From: an uncultured Collinsella sp.
GTDB taxonomy: Bacteria > Actinomycetota > Coriobacteriia > Coriobacteriales > Coriobacteriaceae
Direction: 5' to 3'
DNA: 12,434 nt
Assembly: GCA_900546455.1 (NCBI GenBank)
Contig: URCS01000054.1
Coordinates: 1-12,434 of the forward strand
The position numbers and the translations under genes are program-made. Below the pieces are notes generated by a model that was given only the letters and a program-made list of their open reading frames with translations, searched no databases and was not told where the DNA came from. This document shows, piece after piece, positions 6,169 to 12,434 of the stretch (position 1 is the stretch's first letter; each line of letters starts with the position of its first letter).

Positions 6169-7269
6169 ATGCACAACAAGCGCGTGCTCGTCGCCATGAG
6201 CGGCGGCGTCGATTCCAGCGTGACCGCGTATCTGCTCAAAAGTCAGGGTTACGAATGTGTCGGTGCCACCATGCGCCTCACCTGCCCCGCGCCCGACCCC
6301 GCAACAGGTATGAGCAAAGTCGATCGCGACATCGCTGACGCGAAGGCCGTCGCCGGGCGCCTGGGAATACCCCATCACGTGCTCGACTTGCAGCAAACCT
6401 TCGACCGTAACGTAATCGAGCGCTTTGTGAGCGCCTACCAGGAGGGGCTGACGCCCAATCCGTGCATTATCTGCAACCGCCACATTAAGTTTGGCGCGCT
6501 GCTCGATGCGGCGCTGGACATGGGCTGCGACTACATCGCCACGGGCCATTACGCCAAAACGAGCCAGGCGCCCGACGGCACCTGGCAGCTGCATCGCGGC
6601 GAGGACCCCAAAAAGGACCAGAGTTACTTTTTGCATTCGCTCACGCAGGAGCGCCTGGCGCACACGATCTTTCCGCTGGCAGGCCTAGACAAAGAGCACG
6701 ACGTGCGCCGCATAGCCACCGAGCAGGGCTTTGTTAACGCCAAGAAGGCAGAAAGCGAGGACATCTGCTTTATTCCAGACGGTGACTACGCGGGCTATAT
6801 CGAGCGCCGCTGCGGACATCCCGCTGCACCGGGCGACATTGTGTGGCGCGATGGCAGCGTGGTCGGGCGCCACAATGGCGCGCTGCGCTATACCATCGGC
6901 CAGCGTAAGGGCTTGGGCGTCGCGATGGCGCATCCCGTGTACGTAACGGGCGTCGACGCCGTCAACAACACCGTGCATCTGGGCGAGGCAGAGGACCTGA
7001 CGGCCACGGCACTCACGGCCAACGACTGGATTTGGAGCGCCCCTGCCGACCACATGGAGGCCGAGCTCACGTCCGGCGGCATTCGCGTGGGCGCCAAGTA
7101 CCGCTACCGTCAGAAAGACCAGGCAGCGACCCTTACGCGCGGCGAAGACGGGCAAATGTTGCTGACCTTTGACGAGCCGCAGCGAGCCATCGCCCCCGGC
7201 CAAGCCGTTGTAGTCTACCGCGGGGACATCGTCCTGGGCGGCGGCACCGTTACGGCAGCCATCAAATAG
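6169..7269 (+). CDS. mnmA: tRNA-specific 2-thiouridylase MnmA
   Basis: Cytosolic enzyme that adenylates and thiolates U34 of Lys, Glu and Gln tRNAs (s2U34), taking persulfide sulfur from a cysteine desulfurase. The length is 366 residues, typical. The PP-loop ATP site SGGVDSS is at residues 11-17. The catalytic cysteine pair is C99 in GLTPNPCIICNRHIKF and C200 in SEDICFIPDGDY, which form the persulfide/disulfide relay. TGHYAK (125-130) and KDQSYFL (149-155) are further signature blocks; the C-terminal beta-barrel with YTIGQRKGLG (~242-251) completes the fold. The ATG at 6169 has AAGGAG (6154-6159) nine bases upstream. It is downstream of cysK on the same strand but separated by a terminator. 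It converges with the HipA-like gene, leaving only eight bases between stops and no terminator between them. Confidence 0.97.
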   Translation: MHNKRVLVAMSGGVDSSVTAYLLKSQGYECVGATMRLTCPAPDPATGMSKVDRDIADAKAVAGRLGIPHHVLDLQQTFDRNVIERFVSAYQEGLTPNPCIICNRHIKFGALLDAALDMGCDYIATGHYAKTSQAPDGTWQLHRGEDPKKDQSYFLHSLTQERLAHTIFPLAGLDKEHDVRRIATEQGFVNAKKAESEDICFIPDGDYAGYIERRCGHPAAPGDIVWRDGSVVGRHNGALRYTIGQRKGLGVAMAHPVYVTGVDAVNNTVHLGEAEDLTATALTANDWIWSAPADHMEAELTSGGIRVGAKYRYRQKDQAATLTRGEDGQMLLTFDEPQRAIAPGQAVVVYRGDIVLGGGTVTAAIK

Positions 7270-7277
7270 CCGCGGGA

Positions 7278-8651
7278 TTATCGCCGCACGTGTCGAAGCA
7301 CTTCAACAGCGGCATTCACCTCGATAGCGCGACGCTCCAGGCCACGGCGAATGGACTCGAGCCGGCCCTCCGCCGTGGCCCATTTGCTCTGCGAAAGAAT
7401 CTCGATCGCTTCATCAACAAATCCGTCGAGTCGCGAGGCGTCGAACCAATCGAGTGAGTCCGCAAGCGCCAGCTGGACGGAAGGATTGGGCCCAAACGGC
7501 TTAGCGGCAAACCCAAACTCCCCAGCTGCGAGCACGACAGTTGGCACGTTATACCACAGACAGTTGCCGCTATCGAACAGCGGTGCAGGCCTTATCTCCA
7601 GGGTGTCGACATTGCGGATGATGCCGAAGTTTCGCCAATGGCGGTCGCTGTTGGCCAAAAAGGCATCGCAGACAATCATCTGCGACATAGACCTTCTCAC
7701 AGCGGCCTCATCGGCACCATGCTTGCTAAGGTAGCGGCAGTACCGGTCGTACGTCGAGCTTCCTCGCTGGCCGCCAAGGGCGTTCTTAACGTAAACAGCC
7801 GGAACGTATTCCTCGCGGCCGTCAAGAAAGTCGTCGCACAGACACACAGGGCCATCGAACATCCGCTCAACCGTATAAGGAACAAACTCGCCCTCCGACA
7901 GCAAGCGACGATGTAGAGCCGTTGCAACCACCTCGTTAAAGGGACGCTGATCGTCCATCCCGCACCCTTTAGCCAAAACGCGAATGCCGTTTCGGATCAT
8001 CCACGATTTAGGGAGCTCGCCCTCGGATGTGTTGTCGGGATTTTTAAGACCGATACCTTCCAGCCAACCCGAGCGCTCTTCGGGCGCCGATCGCTCAAAA
8101 TCATTCTCGAAGTAATTGAGGTTTCGCCATTCGAGCCCGTCGCATTCTGCCGGCCGCAACCAATAGCAATCCGAAAGCGAGAGACCCAGGCACTGAACAG
8201 GAACCTCGATACCACTGGAAATTCCCAGTTCACGATAGCGCGAGACGAGTCCGGGGCGGACGTCAGGCACCGACCGATGGCTCCACCACACGTTGAGCTC
8301 CCGTTTATTCACCGTAGGAGAAGAGCTCGAGCACGTGCCAAACGGCATCCTCTGTGCATCGAGTACCTCGGCGATTTCGAAGGAAAACTCGCGCGTCGGA
8401 TCAAACGAAACACGCGCAACCTCGTAATCGGCGGACATCAGCGTAAACTTGCGCCCCACATCGGCCGCAGGACGGCGTCCACGTTTGCGGACCTTTTGAT
8501 AAGCGAGCGCAGAATCATACTCAACCATCTTCCGTCCGCCCACAATATCGAACGCGAGCGTTCCCGATGCGGCAAGTTGAGATATGCGGGCTTTCGTAAC
8601 GCCCAACAGGCGGGCAGCATCACCCATAGACAAGTACTCAGACGTATCCAT
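7278..8651 (-). CDS. HTH domain fused to a HipA-like kinase
   Basis: A 457-residue two-domain protein. Residues ~5-52 form a MerR/excisionase-type helix-turn-helix (YLSMGDAARLLGVTKARISQ, then VGGRKMVEYDSALAY), followed by a basic KVRKRGRRP linker. Residues ~68-457 match the HipA-like kinase group: LNVWWSHRSVPDVRPGL and SLSDCYWLRP with LNYFEND upstream of a glycine loop TSEGELPKSW (208-217), K228 in RVLAKG, E240 in PFNEVVA, catalytic loop NSDRHWRNFG (D336, N341) and the metal-binding APLFDSG (D360). All key kinase residues appear intact, so it is probably an active Ser/Thr kinase. No separate HipB antitoxin gene is adjacent; the fused HTH may take that place. Start: GTG 8663 and ATG 8660 are possible, but ATG 8651 sits nine bases after GAGGTG. 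Less GC-rich than its housekeeping neighbours, suggesting acquisition. Toxin, phage defence or regulatory roles are all open. Confidence 0.85.
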   Translation of the reverse strand: MDTSEYLSMGDAARLLGVTKARISQLAASGTLAFDIVGGRKMVEYDSALAYQKVRKRGRRPAADVGRKFTLMSADYEVARVSFDPTREFSFEIAEVLDAQRMPFGTCSSSSPTVNKRELNVWWSHRSVPDVRPGLVSRYRELGISSGIEVPVQCLGLSLSDCYWLRPAECDGLEWRNLNYFENDFERSAPEERSGWLEGIGLKNPDNTSEGELPKSWMIRNGIRVLAKGCGMDDQRPFNEVVATALHRRLLSEGEFVPYTVERMFDGPVCLCDDFLDGREEYVPAVYVKNALGGQRGSSTYDRYCRYLSKHGADEAAVRRSMSQMIVCDAFLANSDRHWRNFGIIRNVDTLEIRPAPLFDSGNCLWYNVPTVVLAAGEFGFAAKPFGPNPSVQLALADSLDWFDASRLDGFVDEAIEILSQSKWATAEGRLESIRRGLERRAIEVNAAVEVLRHVRR

Positions 8652-8665
8652 ACACCGCATCACCT

Positions 8666-8720
8666 CGTTAAGTAATTTACACGTTTAGTTAATAGATTAC
8701 AGACATCATAATACTAAACG
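8666..8720 (-). promoter_or_regulatory. AT-rich promoter/operator region of the HTH-HipA-like gene with three CGTTTAGT-like boxes
   Basis: CGTTAAGT (8666-8673) and CGTTTAGT (8682-8689) are direct copies 16 bp apart. ACTAAACG (8713-8720) is an exact inverted copy of the second. A further inverted pair, GTAAT (8672-8676) and ATTAC (8696-8700), is interleaved. The region is much more AT-rich than its surroundings and must contain the promoter; TATTAA (8694-8689, minus) is a weak -10 candidate. Binding by the encoded HTH (autoregulation) is inferred. Confidence 0.55.
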
Positions 8721-8730
8721 ACCCAAAGCG

Positions 8731-8756
8731 AAAAAAGGCCCGAGAAATCGGGCCTT
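8731..8756 (-). terminator. Rho-independent terminator of the M42 peptidase gene
   Basis: A perfect 9-bp stem (8735-8743 with 8748-8756) with a four-base loop is followed on the minus strand by TTTTTT (plus-strand A at 8731-8736). It begins 33 bases past the stop of the M42 gene. Confidence 0.9.
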
Positions 8757-8789
8757 AGCGATTGGTCAGCCGAGTCGCAAGCTGCTCCC

Positions 8790-9821
8790 CTAGCGCTGAA
8801 CGTAGGCGCGAACCAGCTCGTAGGTATTGCGCACGCCGTCGATGTGGCTGCGCTCGTAGTTGTGGCTCGCGTACACGCCGGGGCCGATCAGACCATGGCG
8901 AATGTCGTAGCCGGCCGAGAGCGTGGCCTCGACGTCGGAGCCGTAGTGCGGGTACACATCGATGGCGTAATCGAGCTCCAGCTCGCGCGCGATGTTGGAC
9001 AGTGTGGTTACCAGGTCGTAGTTGTACGGACCGCCCGAATCCTTGGCGCAAATCGAAACCATGCGCTCGGTGCAGCCCAGGTCGTCGCCCACGCAGCCCA
9101 TGTCCACGCTGATCATCTCGCGCGTGTCGGCCGGCACAAAGGCACCGCCGTGGCCGACCTCCTCGTACACCGTAAAGAGCAGCGAAACCTTGCGCGAAAG
9201 GGTCACCTCGCCGTCGGCGACGGCGCGGGCCAAACCAAGCAGAATCGACGCGGACAGTTTGTCGTCAAGGAAGCGACTCTTGATGTAACCGCTCTCCGTC
9301 ACCGTCGTGCGAGGATCCATAGCGATGATGTCGCCGGTCTGAATACCCAGCTCGAGCACATCGTCCTTGCCGTCGACGTTCTCGTCGAGCAGGATTTCCA
9401 TGTTCTTCTCGATGGTCTTGACCGGCTCATCGGCCACATGCGCCGAAGGCTCGGTATTGAGGACCACGCCCGTGTAGACATTGCCGTCGCGTGTGTAAAC
9501 GGTGCAGTTCTCGCCATCGGCCGTAGACCACTGGTGCCCACCAAGCGTCGTGGGGCGCAGGCGACCATTGTCCTTAACGGAACGCACCATGGCGCCCAGG
9601 GTATCGACATGGCTCGCCAGTACGAGCGGCTCACCCTCGCCACCAAGCTCAACGAGCACGTTACCCTTATTAGAACGCTCAGGCCCAAACCCCATATCGC
9701 GCAGGGTCTCCATCAGATAATCAGTCGCCGCACGAGTAAACCCCGTAGGCGAAGCAATAGAAGTCAGCGTCTTAAGCTGGTCAGTAATAAAACCAAGCGT
9801 AGAATCCATTTGGGACACCAT
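8790..9821 (-). CDS. M42 family metallopeptidase (deblocking/glutamyl aminopeptidase type)
   Basis: A cytosolic, two-metal aminopeptidase of peptidase family M42 (tetrahedral dodecameric enzymes that trim peptides). The chosen product has 343 residues, normal for the family. Metal and catalytic residues in the expected order: H71 and D73 (LASHVDTLG), D187 (SRFLDDKLSA), the catalytic-base and metal pair E220-E221 (VYEEVGHGG), D240 (SVDMG) and a C-terminal His, probably H320 (YASHNYERSHIDG). The PA-like insert spans ~residues 80-170. Start: ATG 9821 has GGAG six bases upstream, ATG 9809 (MDSTLGF) has no good site, and an upstream in-frame start at 9884 is unsupported. The gene is preceded by a 127-nt palindrome and fucO on the same strand, and ends at its own terminator. 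Substrate preference cannot be read from the sequence. Confidence 0.93.
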   Translation of the reverse strand: MVSQMDSTLGFITDQLKTLTSIASPTGFTRAATDYLMETLRDMGFGPERSNKGNVLVELGGEGEPLVLASHVDTLGAMVRSVKDNGRLRPTTLGGHQWSTADGENCTVYTRDGNVYTGVVLNTEPSAHVADEPVKTIEKNMEILLDENVDGKDDVLELGIQTGDIIAMDPRTTVTESGYIKSRFLDDKLSASILLGLARAVADGEVTLSRKVSLLFTVYEEVGHGGAFVPADTREMISVDMGCVGDDLGCTERMVSICAKDSGGPYNYDLVTTLSNIARELELDYAIDVYPHYGSDVEATLSAGYDIRHGLIGPGVYASHNYERSHIDGVRNTYELVRAYVQR

Positions 9822-9950
9822 CCACAACTCCAAAGTCAACATCCCGTAATCAGTAAAAGCCCCAACAACGATACCACCACGCACAAAAAATTACCCAGCG
9901 AGATGACCCATCGAGCTCTTCCGAACAGCGCCCGCCACGACAGCGAGCCA

Positions 9951-10077
9951 GCGGGCCCCTGCCCGTTAGCCCCACAATCTTTCCGCAGGACGGAGGAAGC
10001 CCCCGCCGCACGAAGTGCGCAGCGGGGGCTTCCGACATGTCCGAGGACGATTGTGGGGCTAACGGGCAGGGGCCCGC
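9951..10077. repeat. 127-nt nested inverted repeat (long hairpin) between fucO and the M42 gene
   Basis: The outer arms 9951-9979 and 10049-10077 are 29 nt and perfectly complementary. Inside, GGAC (9988-9991) can pair with GTCC (10039-10042); 9995-10006 pairs perfectly with 10022-10033 over 12 bp; and CGCAC-GAA-GTGCG (10007-10019) forms the tip. The whole segment folds into one rod. It begins nine bases after the fucO stop on that strand, has no T-tract, and no clear target-site duplication flanks it. Candidates are a MITE/REP-like mobile repeat or a structured 3'-UTR/intergenic RNA. GACGGAGGAA (9989-9998) also occurs in the arm of the palindrome at 3111. The rest of 9822-10086 holds no gene. 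Confidence 0.85.
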
Positions 10078-10086
10078 CGAACCAGT

Positions 10087-11253
10087 TTAGGCAGCCGGGC
10101 AGATCTTCTTGAAGAGCTCGATGACGTCGTCGAGCGTCGCCTCGCGCGGGTTGCCCGGGAAGCAGGCGTCGGCCATGGCGTCCTTGGCCAAGACCTCGAT
10201 CTCGTCGGCCTTCATGGCCTCGCAGACGTGCGGGATGTTCACGTCGGCAGAGAGCTGCTTGACGGCGGCGATGGCGGCGTCGGCGGCCTCGTCGGTGCTC
10301 ATGCCCGTGGTGTCAACGCCCATGGCGACGGCAACCTTGGCCAGACGCTCGGCGCAAACCGGCTTGTTGAACTCCATGGCGATCGGCAGCAGCATGGCGC
10401 AAGCGACGCCGTGCGGGGTGTCGTAGTGAGCGGACAGGGCGTGGGCCATGGCGTGATCGATGCCCAGGCCAACGTTGGAGAAGCCCATGCCGGCGACATA
10501 CTGGCCAAGAGCCATGCCCTCGCGGCCGGAGCCGGGCTGGCCGGACTTGGCCTCGGCGACGGAGTCGCGCAGGTTCTCGCTGATCAGCTTAATAGCCTCA
10601 AAGTGGAACATGTCGGAGAGCTCCCAAGCGCCCTTGGTAGTGTAGCCCTCGATGGCGTGGGTCAGAGCGTCCATGCCGGTGGAGGCGGTCAGGCCGGCGG
10701 GCATGGAAGCCATCATGTCGGGGTCGACGACAGCGACCTCGGGGGCGTCGTTGGTGTCGACGCACACGAACTTGCGGACCTTCTCGGGGTCGGTGATGAC
10801 GTAGTTGATGGTCACCTCGGCAGCGGTACCGGCGGTCGTCGGCACAGCGATGGTAAACACGGCGTGGTTCTTAGTGGGAGCAACGCCCTCGAGGCTGCGG
10901 ACATCGGCAAACTCGGGGTTGTTGATGATGATGCCGATAGCCTTGGCGGTGTCCATGGAGGAGCCGCCACCGATGGTCACGATAGCGTCAGCCTCGGCGG
11001 CCTTGAAGGCCTCGACGCCGTCCTTGACGTTCTGGATGGTGGGGTTGGGCTTAATCTCGGAGTAGAGGCTCCAAGCGATGCCAGCGGCGTCGAGCTCGTC
11101 GGTCACCTTAGCGGTAACGCCAAACTTGACCAGGTCGGGGTCGGAGCAGACGAAGATCTTCTTGTAGCCGCGACGCTGGAGCTCGCCGGGGATCTCCTTG
11201 ATGGCGCCGGAACCATGATAAGAGATGGTGTTGAGAACGAAACGATTAGCCAT
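10087..11253 (-). CDS. fucO: Lactaldehyde reductase / 1,2-propanediol oxidoreductase (iron-containing alcohol dehydrogenase)
   Basis: Group III Fe-dependent NAD alcohol dehydrogenase, 388 residues, closely resembling E. coli FucO along its length (NNPEFADVRSLEG, PTTAGTAAEVTINYVITD, GQYVAGMGFSNVGLG, GNPREATL). FucO reduces L-lactaldehyde from fucose or rhamnose breakdown to 1,2-propanediol, regenerating NAD anaerobically. NAD-binding GGGSSMDTAKA is at residues 95-105; iron ligands are D195, H199, H267 and H281, all present. The ATG at 11253 (MANRFVLN) has GGGAGG six bases upstream and aligns with the FucO N-terminus; the in-frame extension to 11295 is not supported. No fucose or rhamnose catabolic gene is adjacent, so the true substrate could be another short aldehyde or diol. 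Very regular codon choice suggests high expression. A LacI-type operator candidate lies upstream. Confidence 0.93.
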   Translation of the reverse strand: MANRFVLNTISYHGSGAIKEIPGELQRRGYKKIFVCSDPDLVKFGVTAKVTDELDAAGIAWSLYSEIKPNPTIQNVKDGVEAFKAAEADAIVTIGGGSSMDTAKAIGIIINNPEFADVRSLEGVAPTKNHAVFTIAVPTTAGTAAEVTINYVITDPEKVRKFVCVDTNDAPEVAVVDPDMMASMPAGLTASTGMDALTHAIEGYTTKGAWELSDMFHFEAIKLISENLRDSVAEAKSGQPGSGREGMALGQYVAGMGFSNVGLGIDHAMAHALSAHYDTPHGVACAMLLPIAMEFNKPVCAERLAKVAVAMGVDTTGMSTDEAADAAIAAVKQLSADVNIPHVCEAMKADEIEVLAKDAMADACFPGNPREATLDDVIELFKKICPAA

Positions 11254-11307
11254 TGATAGCCTCCCATCGTGTGCGGGGCACCCATTACGCCCCACGCTAT
11301 GAGTCCC

Positions 11308-11313
11308 ATCCTA
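11308..11313 (-). promoter_or_regulatory. Candidate -10 element of fucO
   Basis: The minus strand reads TAGGAT within GTTAGGATGGGAC, about 55 bases upstream of the start codon. It shares TAGGATGGRA with the candidate upstream of the addB-like gene. A TTGACG (11348-11343) lies upstream but 29 bp away, too far to be its -35. Confidence 0.35.
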
Positions 11314-11352
11314 ACGCTTTTGAAACGAAAAACACGCGAGAACGTCAAATTT

Positions 11353-11368
11353 GTTAAAGCGTTTCAAC
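11353..11368. promoter_or_regulatory. LacI/GalR-type operator candidate upstream of fucO
   Basis: GTTAAAGCGTTTCAAC is a 16-bp pseudo-palindrome centred on CG, symmetric at 12 of 16 positions, with the GTTRAAR-CG-YTTYAAC form typical of LacI/GalR-family operators. It lies just upstream of the fucO promoter region, next to TTGACG (11348-11343, minus). No LacI-family gene is in the window, so the regulator would act from elsewhere (sugar-specific or catabolite control). Confidence 0.45.
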
Positions 11369-11376
11369 AGATGATG

Positions 11377-11413
11377 AAAAATATTGCGGCAAAGGGACAG
11401 CCCCTTTGCCGCA
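11377..11413 (-). terminator. Rho-independent terminator of the DUF1275 gene
   Basis: A perfect 12-bp stem (11385-11396 with 11402-11413) and 5-nt loop, followed on the minus strand by ATATTTTTC. It starts five bases after the stop at 11419. It also separates this gene from the fucO operator region. Confidence 0.82.
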
Positions 11414-11418
11414 TTCGG

Positions 11419-12135
11419 TTACTTTCGACAGCCCTCTTTCCAAGCCTCGGCCGCAACCTTCCAGCGTAAGCGCAAGTCGCGCTCGCGGTCGATGAACATG
11501 ATGGCAAACGCGACAAACAGCAGCAAGCTCGCCACGACGATGGCGTGCAGGCCCATGCGCTCAATACACCAGTTGCCCAACACGGCGCCAAACACAAAGG
11601 TAAAGATCACGCCAAAGTACAGCAGGCCGTTTTCCAAAAAGCCGCGCCTGTGGGTGATGATGTAATCGTCCACGTTTTGCAGCGCGTTGCGCAAGTTGCC
11701 GATGCACATGGTCGTAGCGATGCCGTGACCGTGGATCTTGCGGAAGCTCTCGACCTGCATACCGCAGGCAAACGAGGTGAGGCAGTTGGCGAGCAGGTTG
11801 TAACCGCCACCGGGAATAAAACTCACGCCCAGCAAGATGACGGCTTCAAAGAACACCGTTACCTGGCGCCAGTGGATCACGCTGCCAAACCGCTCGTGTA
11901 CCAGATCGGCAAGCATAATACCCACGGCAAACGACACCACAGGGAAGAAGTAGCGCCCCGCAAGTGCCCAGTTGCCCTCCGAGATGCTCACGCCCACGAG
12001 CAGGATGTTGCCCGTCTGTGCGTTAGCGAAAACATGGTCGCGCCCAATATACGAATACACGTCCATAAAGCCACCGGCGAGCGCCAAGATGATGCCCAGC
12101 TCAATAGACTCCGATATCTGTTTGGCACGCTGCAT
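11419..12135 (-). CDS. DUF1275 (YoaK family) integral membrane protein
   Basis: A 238-residue membrane protein of PF06912/DUF1275. The family signature is present near the N-terminus: LALAGGFMDVYSYI (D25) and VFANAQTGNILL (T41-G42-N43). About six membrane segments are visible (~13-30, ~38-50, ~62-82, ~93-115, ~165-185, ~190-210), with a basic cytoplasmic tail (DRERDLRLRWK). An amphipathic part around residues 130-160 carries MCIGNLRNALQNVDDYI, also typical. Start: ATG 12135 is preceded by AAGGAGG (12152-12146) ten bases upstream and fits the family N-terminus; the frame is open to 12333 but that extension is not protein-like. Transport has been proposed for this family, but no substrate is established. 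It is monocistronic with its own terminator. Confidence 0.9.
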   Translation of the reverse strand: MQRAKQISESIELGIILALAGGFMDVYSYIGRDHVFANAQTGNILLVGVSISEGNWALAGRYFFPVVSFAVGIMLADLVHERFGSVIHWRQVTVFFEAVILLGVSFIPGGGYNLLANCLTSFACGMQVESFRKIHGHGIATTMCIGNLRNALQNVDDYIITHRRGFLENGLLYFGVIFTFVFGAVLGNWCIERMGLHAIVVASLLLFVAFAIMFIDRERDLRLRWKVAAEAWKEGCRK

Positions 12136-12434
12136 CGTCGTGCATCCTCCTTGTTGACGACTCTCTCGTGCGTTGGCGGAAACATAGCCGCCGTTCATAC
12201 TGTAACCCATTGACAACATGGCGTGCGCGCGAGACGGCTTCCCCAGCGCGCAGATACACAGTCTGGAAACAAACGGCGGGCTCGGCGCCGACGCCCGACG
12301 CCTCGTGTACTCCACCAGTCTTTTTAGCCCCATTACAGTTTGAGTCGTCCGAAAGGGCGGCTCTTTTCCGTTGCATGGTTATACGATTGAGCCGTACCGG
12401 TGGTCGCTGGCCGACCGCCCCGGACGGCCGTCAG
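12136..12434. other. 299-bp upstream region at the right edge, no gene seen
   Basis: Leader of the DUF1275 gene plus flanking DNA to the window edge. Open frames run through it on both strands but none has a ribosome site with a recognisable product. TTGTCA (minus strand, near 12214-12209) and TACAGT (12203-12198) are promoter-like but wrongly spaced. A hairpin is listed separately. Confidence 0.5.
12342..12367 (+). terminator. Terminator-like hairpin, weak
   Basis: GAGTCGTCC (12342-12350) and GGGCGGCTC (12355-12363) form nine pairs in plus-strand RNA (two G-U) around a GAAA tetraloop, followed by TTTT. No plus-strand gene precedes it in the window, so it may instead be a leader structure or a chance hairpin. 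Confidence 0.35.

Noticed and set aside
9850..10038. Small minus-strand open frame inside the 127-nt palindrome region
   Set aside because: Composed largely of the inverted repeat; no initiation signal.
8844..10112. 422-codon open frame on the plus strand opposite the M42 gene and across the large palindrome
   Set aside because: Mirror of the real peptidase frame; composition is typical of antisense frames and it runs through a repeat.
10228..11256. 342-codon open frame on the plus strand opposite fucO, rich in Gly, Val, Asp and His
   Set aside because: Shadow of the strongly biased GC-ending codons of fucO; low-complexity composition, no ribosome site, no recognisable family.
12136..12333. 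N-terminal extension of the DUF1275 protein to 12333
   Set aside because: AAGGAGG precedes the ATG at 12135, which also matches the family N-terminus; the extension is Arg/Ser-rich and not protein-like.
12101..12376. Alternative frame with ATG at 12145 directly abutting AAGGAGG
   Set aside because: There is no spacing between ribosome site and ATG, and the frame gives no recognisable product.
1..12434. CRISPR array, tRNA, rRNA, insertion sequence with transposase
   Set aside because: No regularly spaced direct repeats, no cloverleaf or rRNA-like segment, and no transposase frame seen on either strand.

Overview
The window looks like chromosomal DNA of a high-GC, anaerobic, gut-type actinobacterium. 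My best guess is class Coriobacteriia, near Collinsella. That rests on the GC-rich synonymous positions, actinobacterial-looking -10 elements (TAGGAT, TACAAT, TAGAAT, TAGTAT), and the gene set: an AddB-like nuclease, a TrpR-related YerC/YecD protein, a small 4-TM holin-like protein, an Rrf2 regulator next to cysK, and an iron-dependent FucO. No rRNA or other taxonomic marker is present, so this is inference.

Layout, left to right. (1) 1-3014, minus: 3' truncated AddB/RexB-like helicase-nuclease subunit running off the left edge, with an in-frame 18-bp tandem repeat. (2) 3015-3235: a 61-nt palindromic repeat and the terminator of the next gene. (3) 3236-3535, minus: YerC/YecD TrpR-like regulator. 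(4) 3536-3857: gene-free leader region. (5) 3858-4223, plus: 4-TM PF04020 holin-like protein, with a strong terminator. (6) 4368-4796, minus, divergent from 5050-5988, plus: Rrf2-family regulator with a four-Cys cluster, and cysK, sharing a 253-nt promoter region with two nested inverted repeats. (7) 6169-7269, plus: mnmA, preceded by an extended -10 element directly abutting a perfect intrinsic terminator. (8) 7278-8651, minus: an HTH fused to a HipA-like kinase, with a repeat-rich AT-rich promoter. (9) 8790-9821, minus: M42 aminopeptidase. (10) 9951-10077: 127-nt nested inverted repeat with 29-bp perfect outer arms. (11) 10087-11253, minus: fucO with a LacI/GalR-type operator candidate upstream. 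(12) 11419-12135, minus: DUF1275/YoaK membrane protein. (13) 12136-12434: no gene recognised.

Most genes are single transcription units: nearly every one has its own terminator or a divergent or convergent neighbour, so there is little operon structure. Functional links visible here are the Rrf2 regulator with cysK (sulfur/cysteine control) and, more loosely, cysK with mnmA (cysteine sulfur ultimately feeds tRNA 2-thiolation). The least ordinary items are the single-polypeptide HTH-HipA kinase with its three-copy CGTTTAGT-like operator array, the 127-nt nested palindrome, and the palindromic repeat upstream of addB. None is proven to be a new system.
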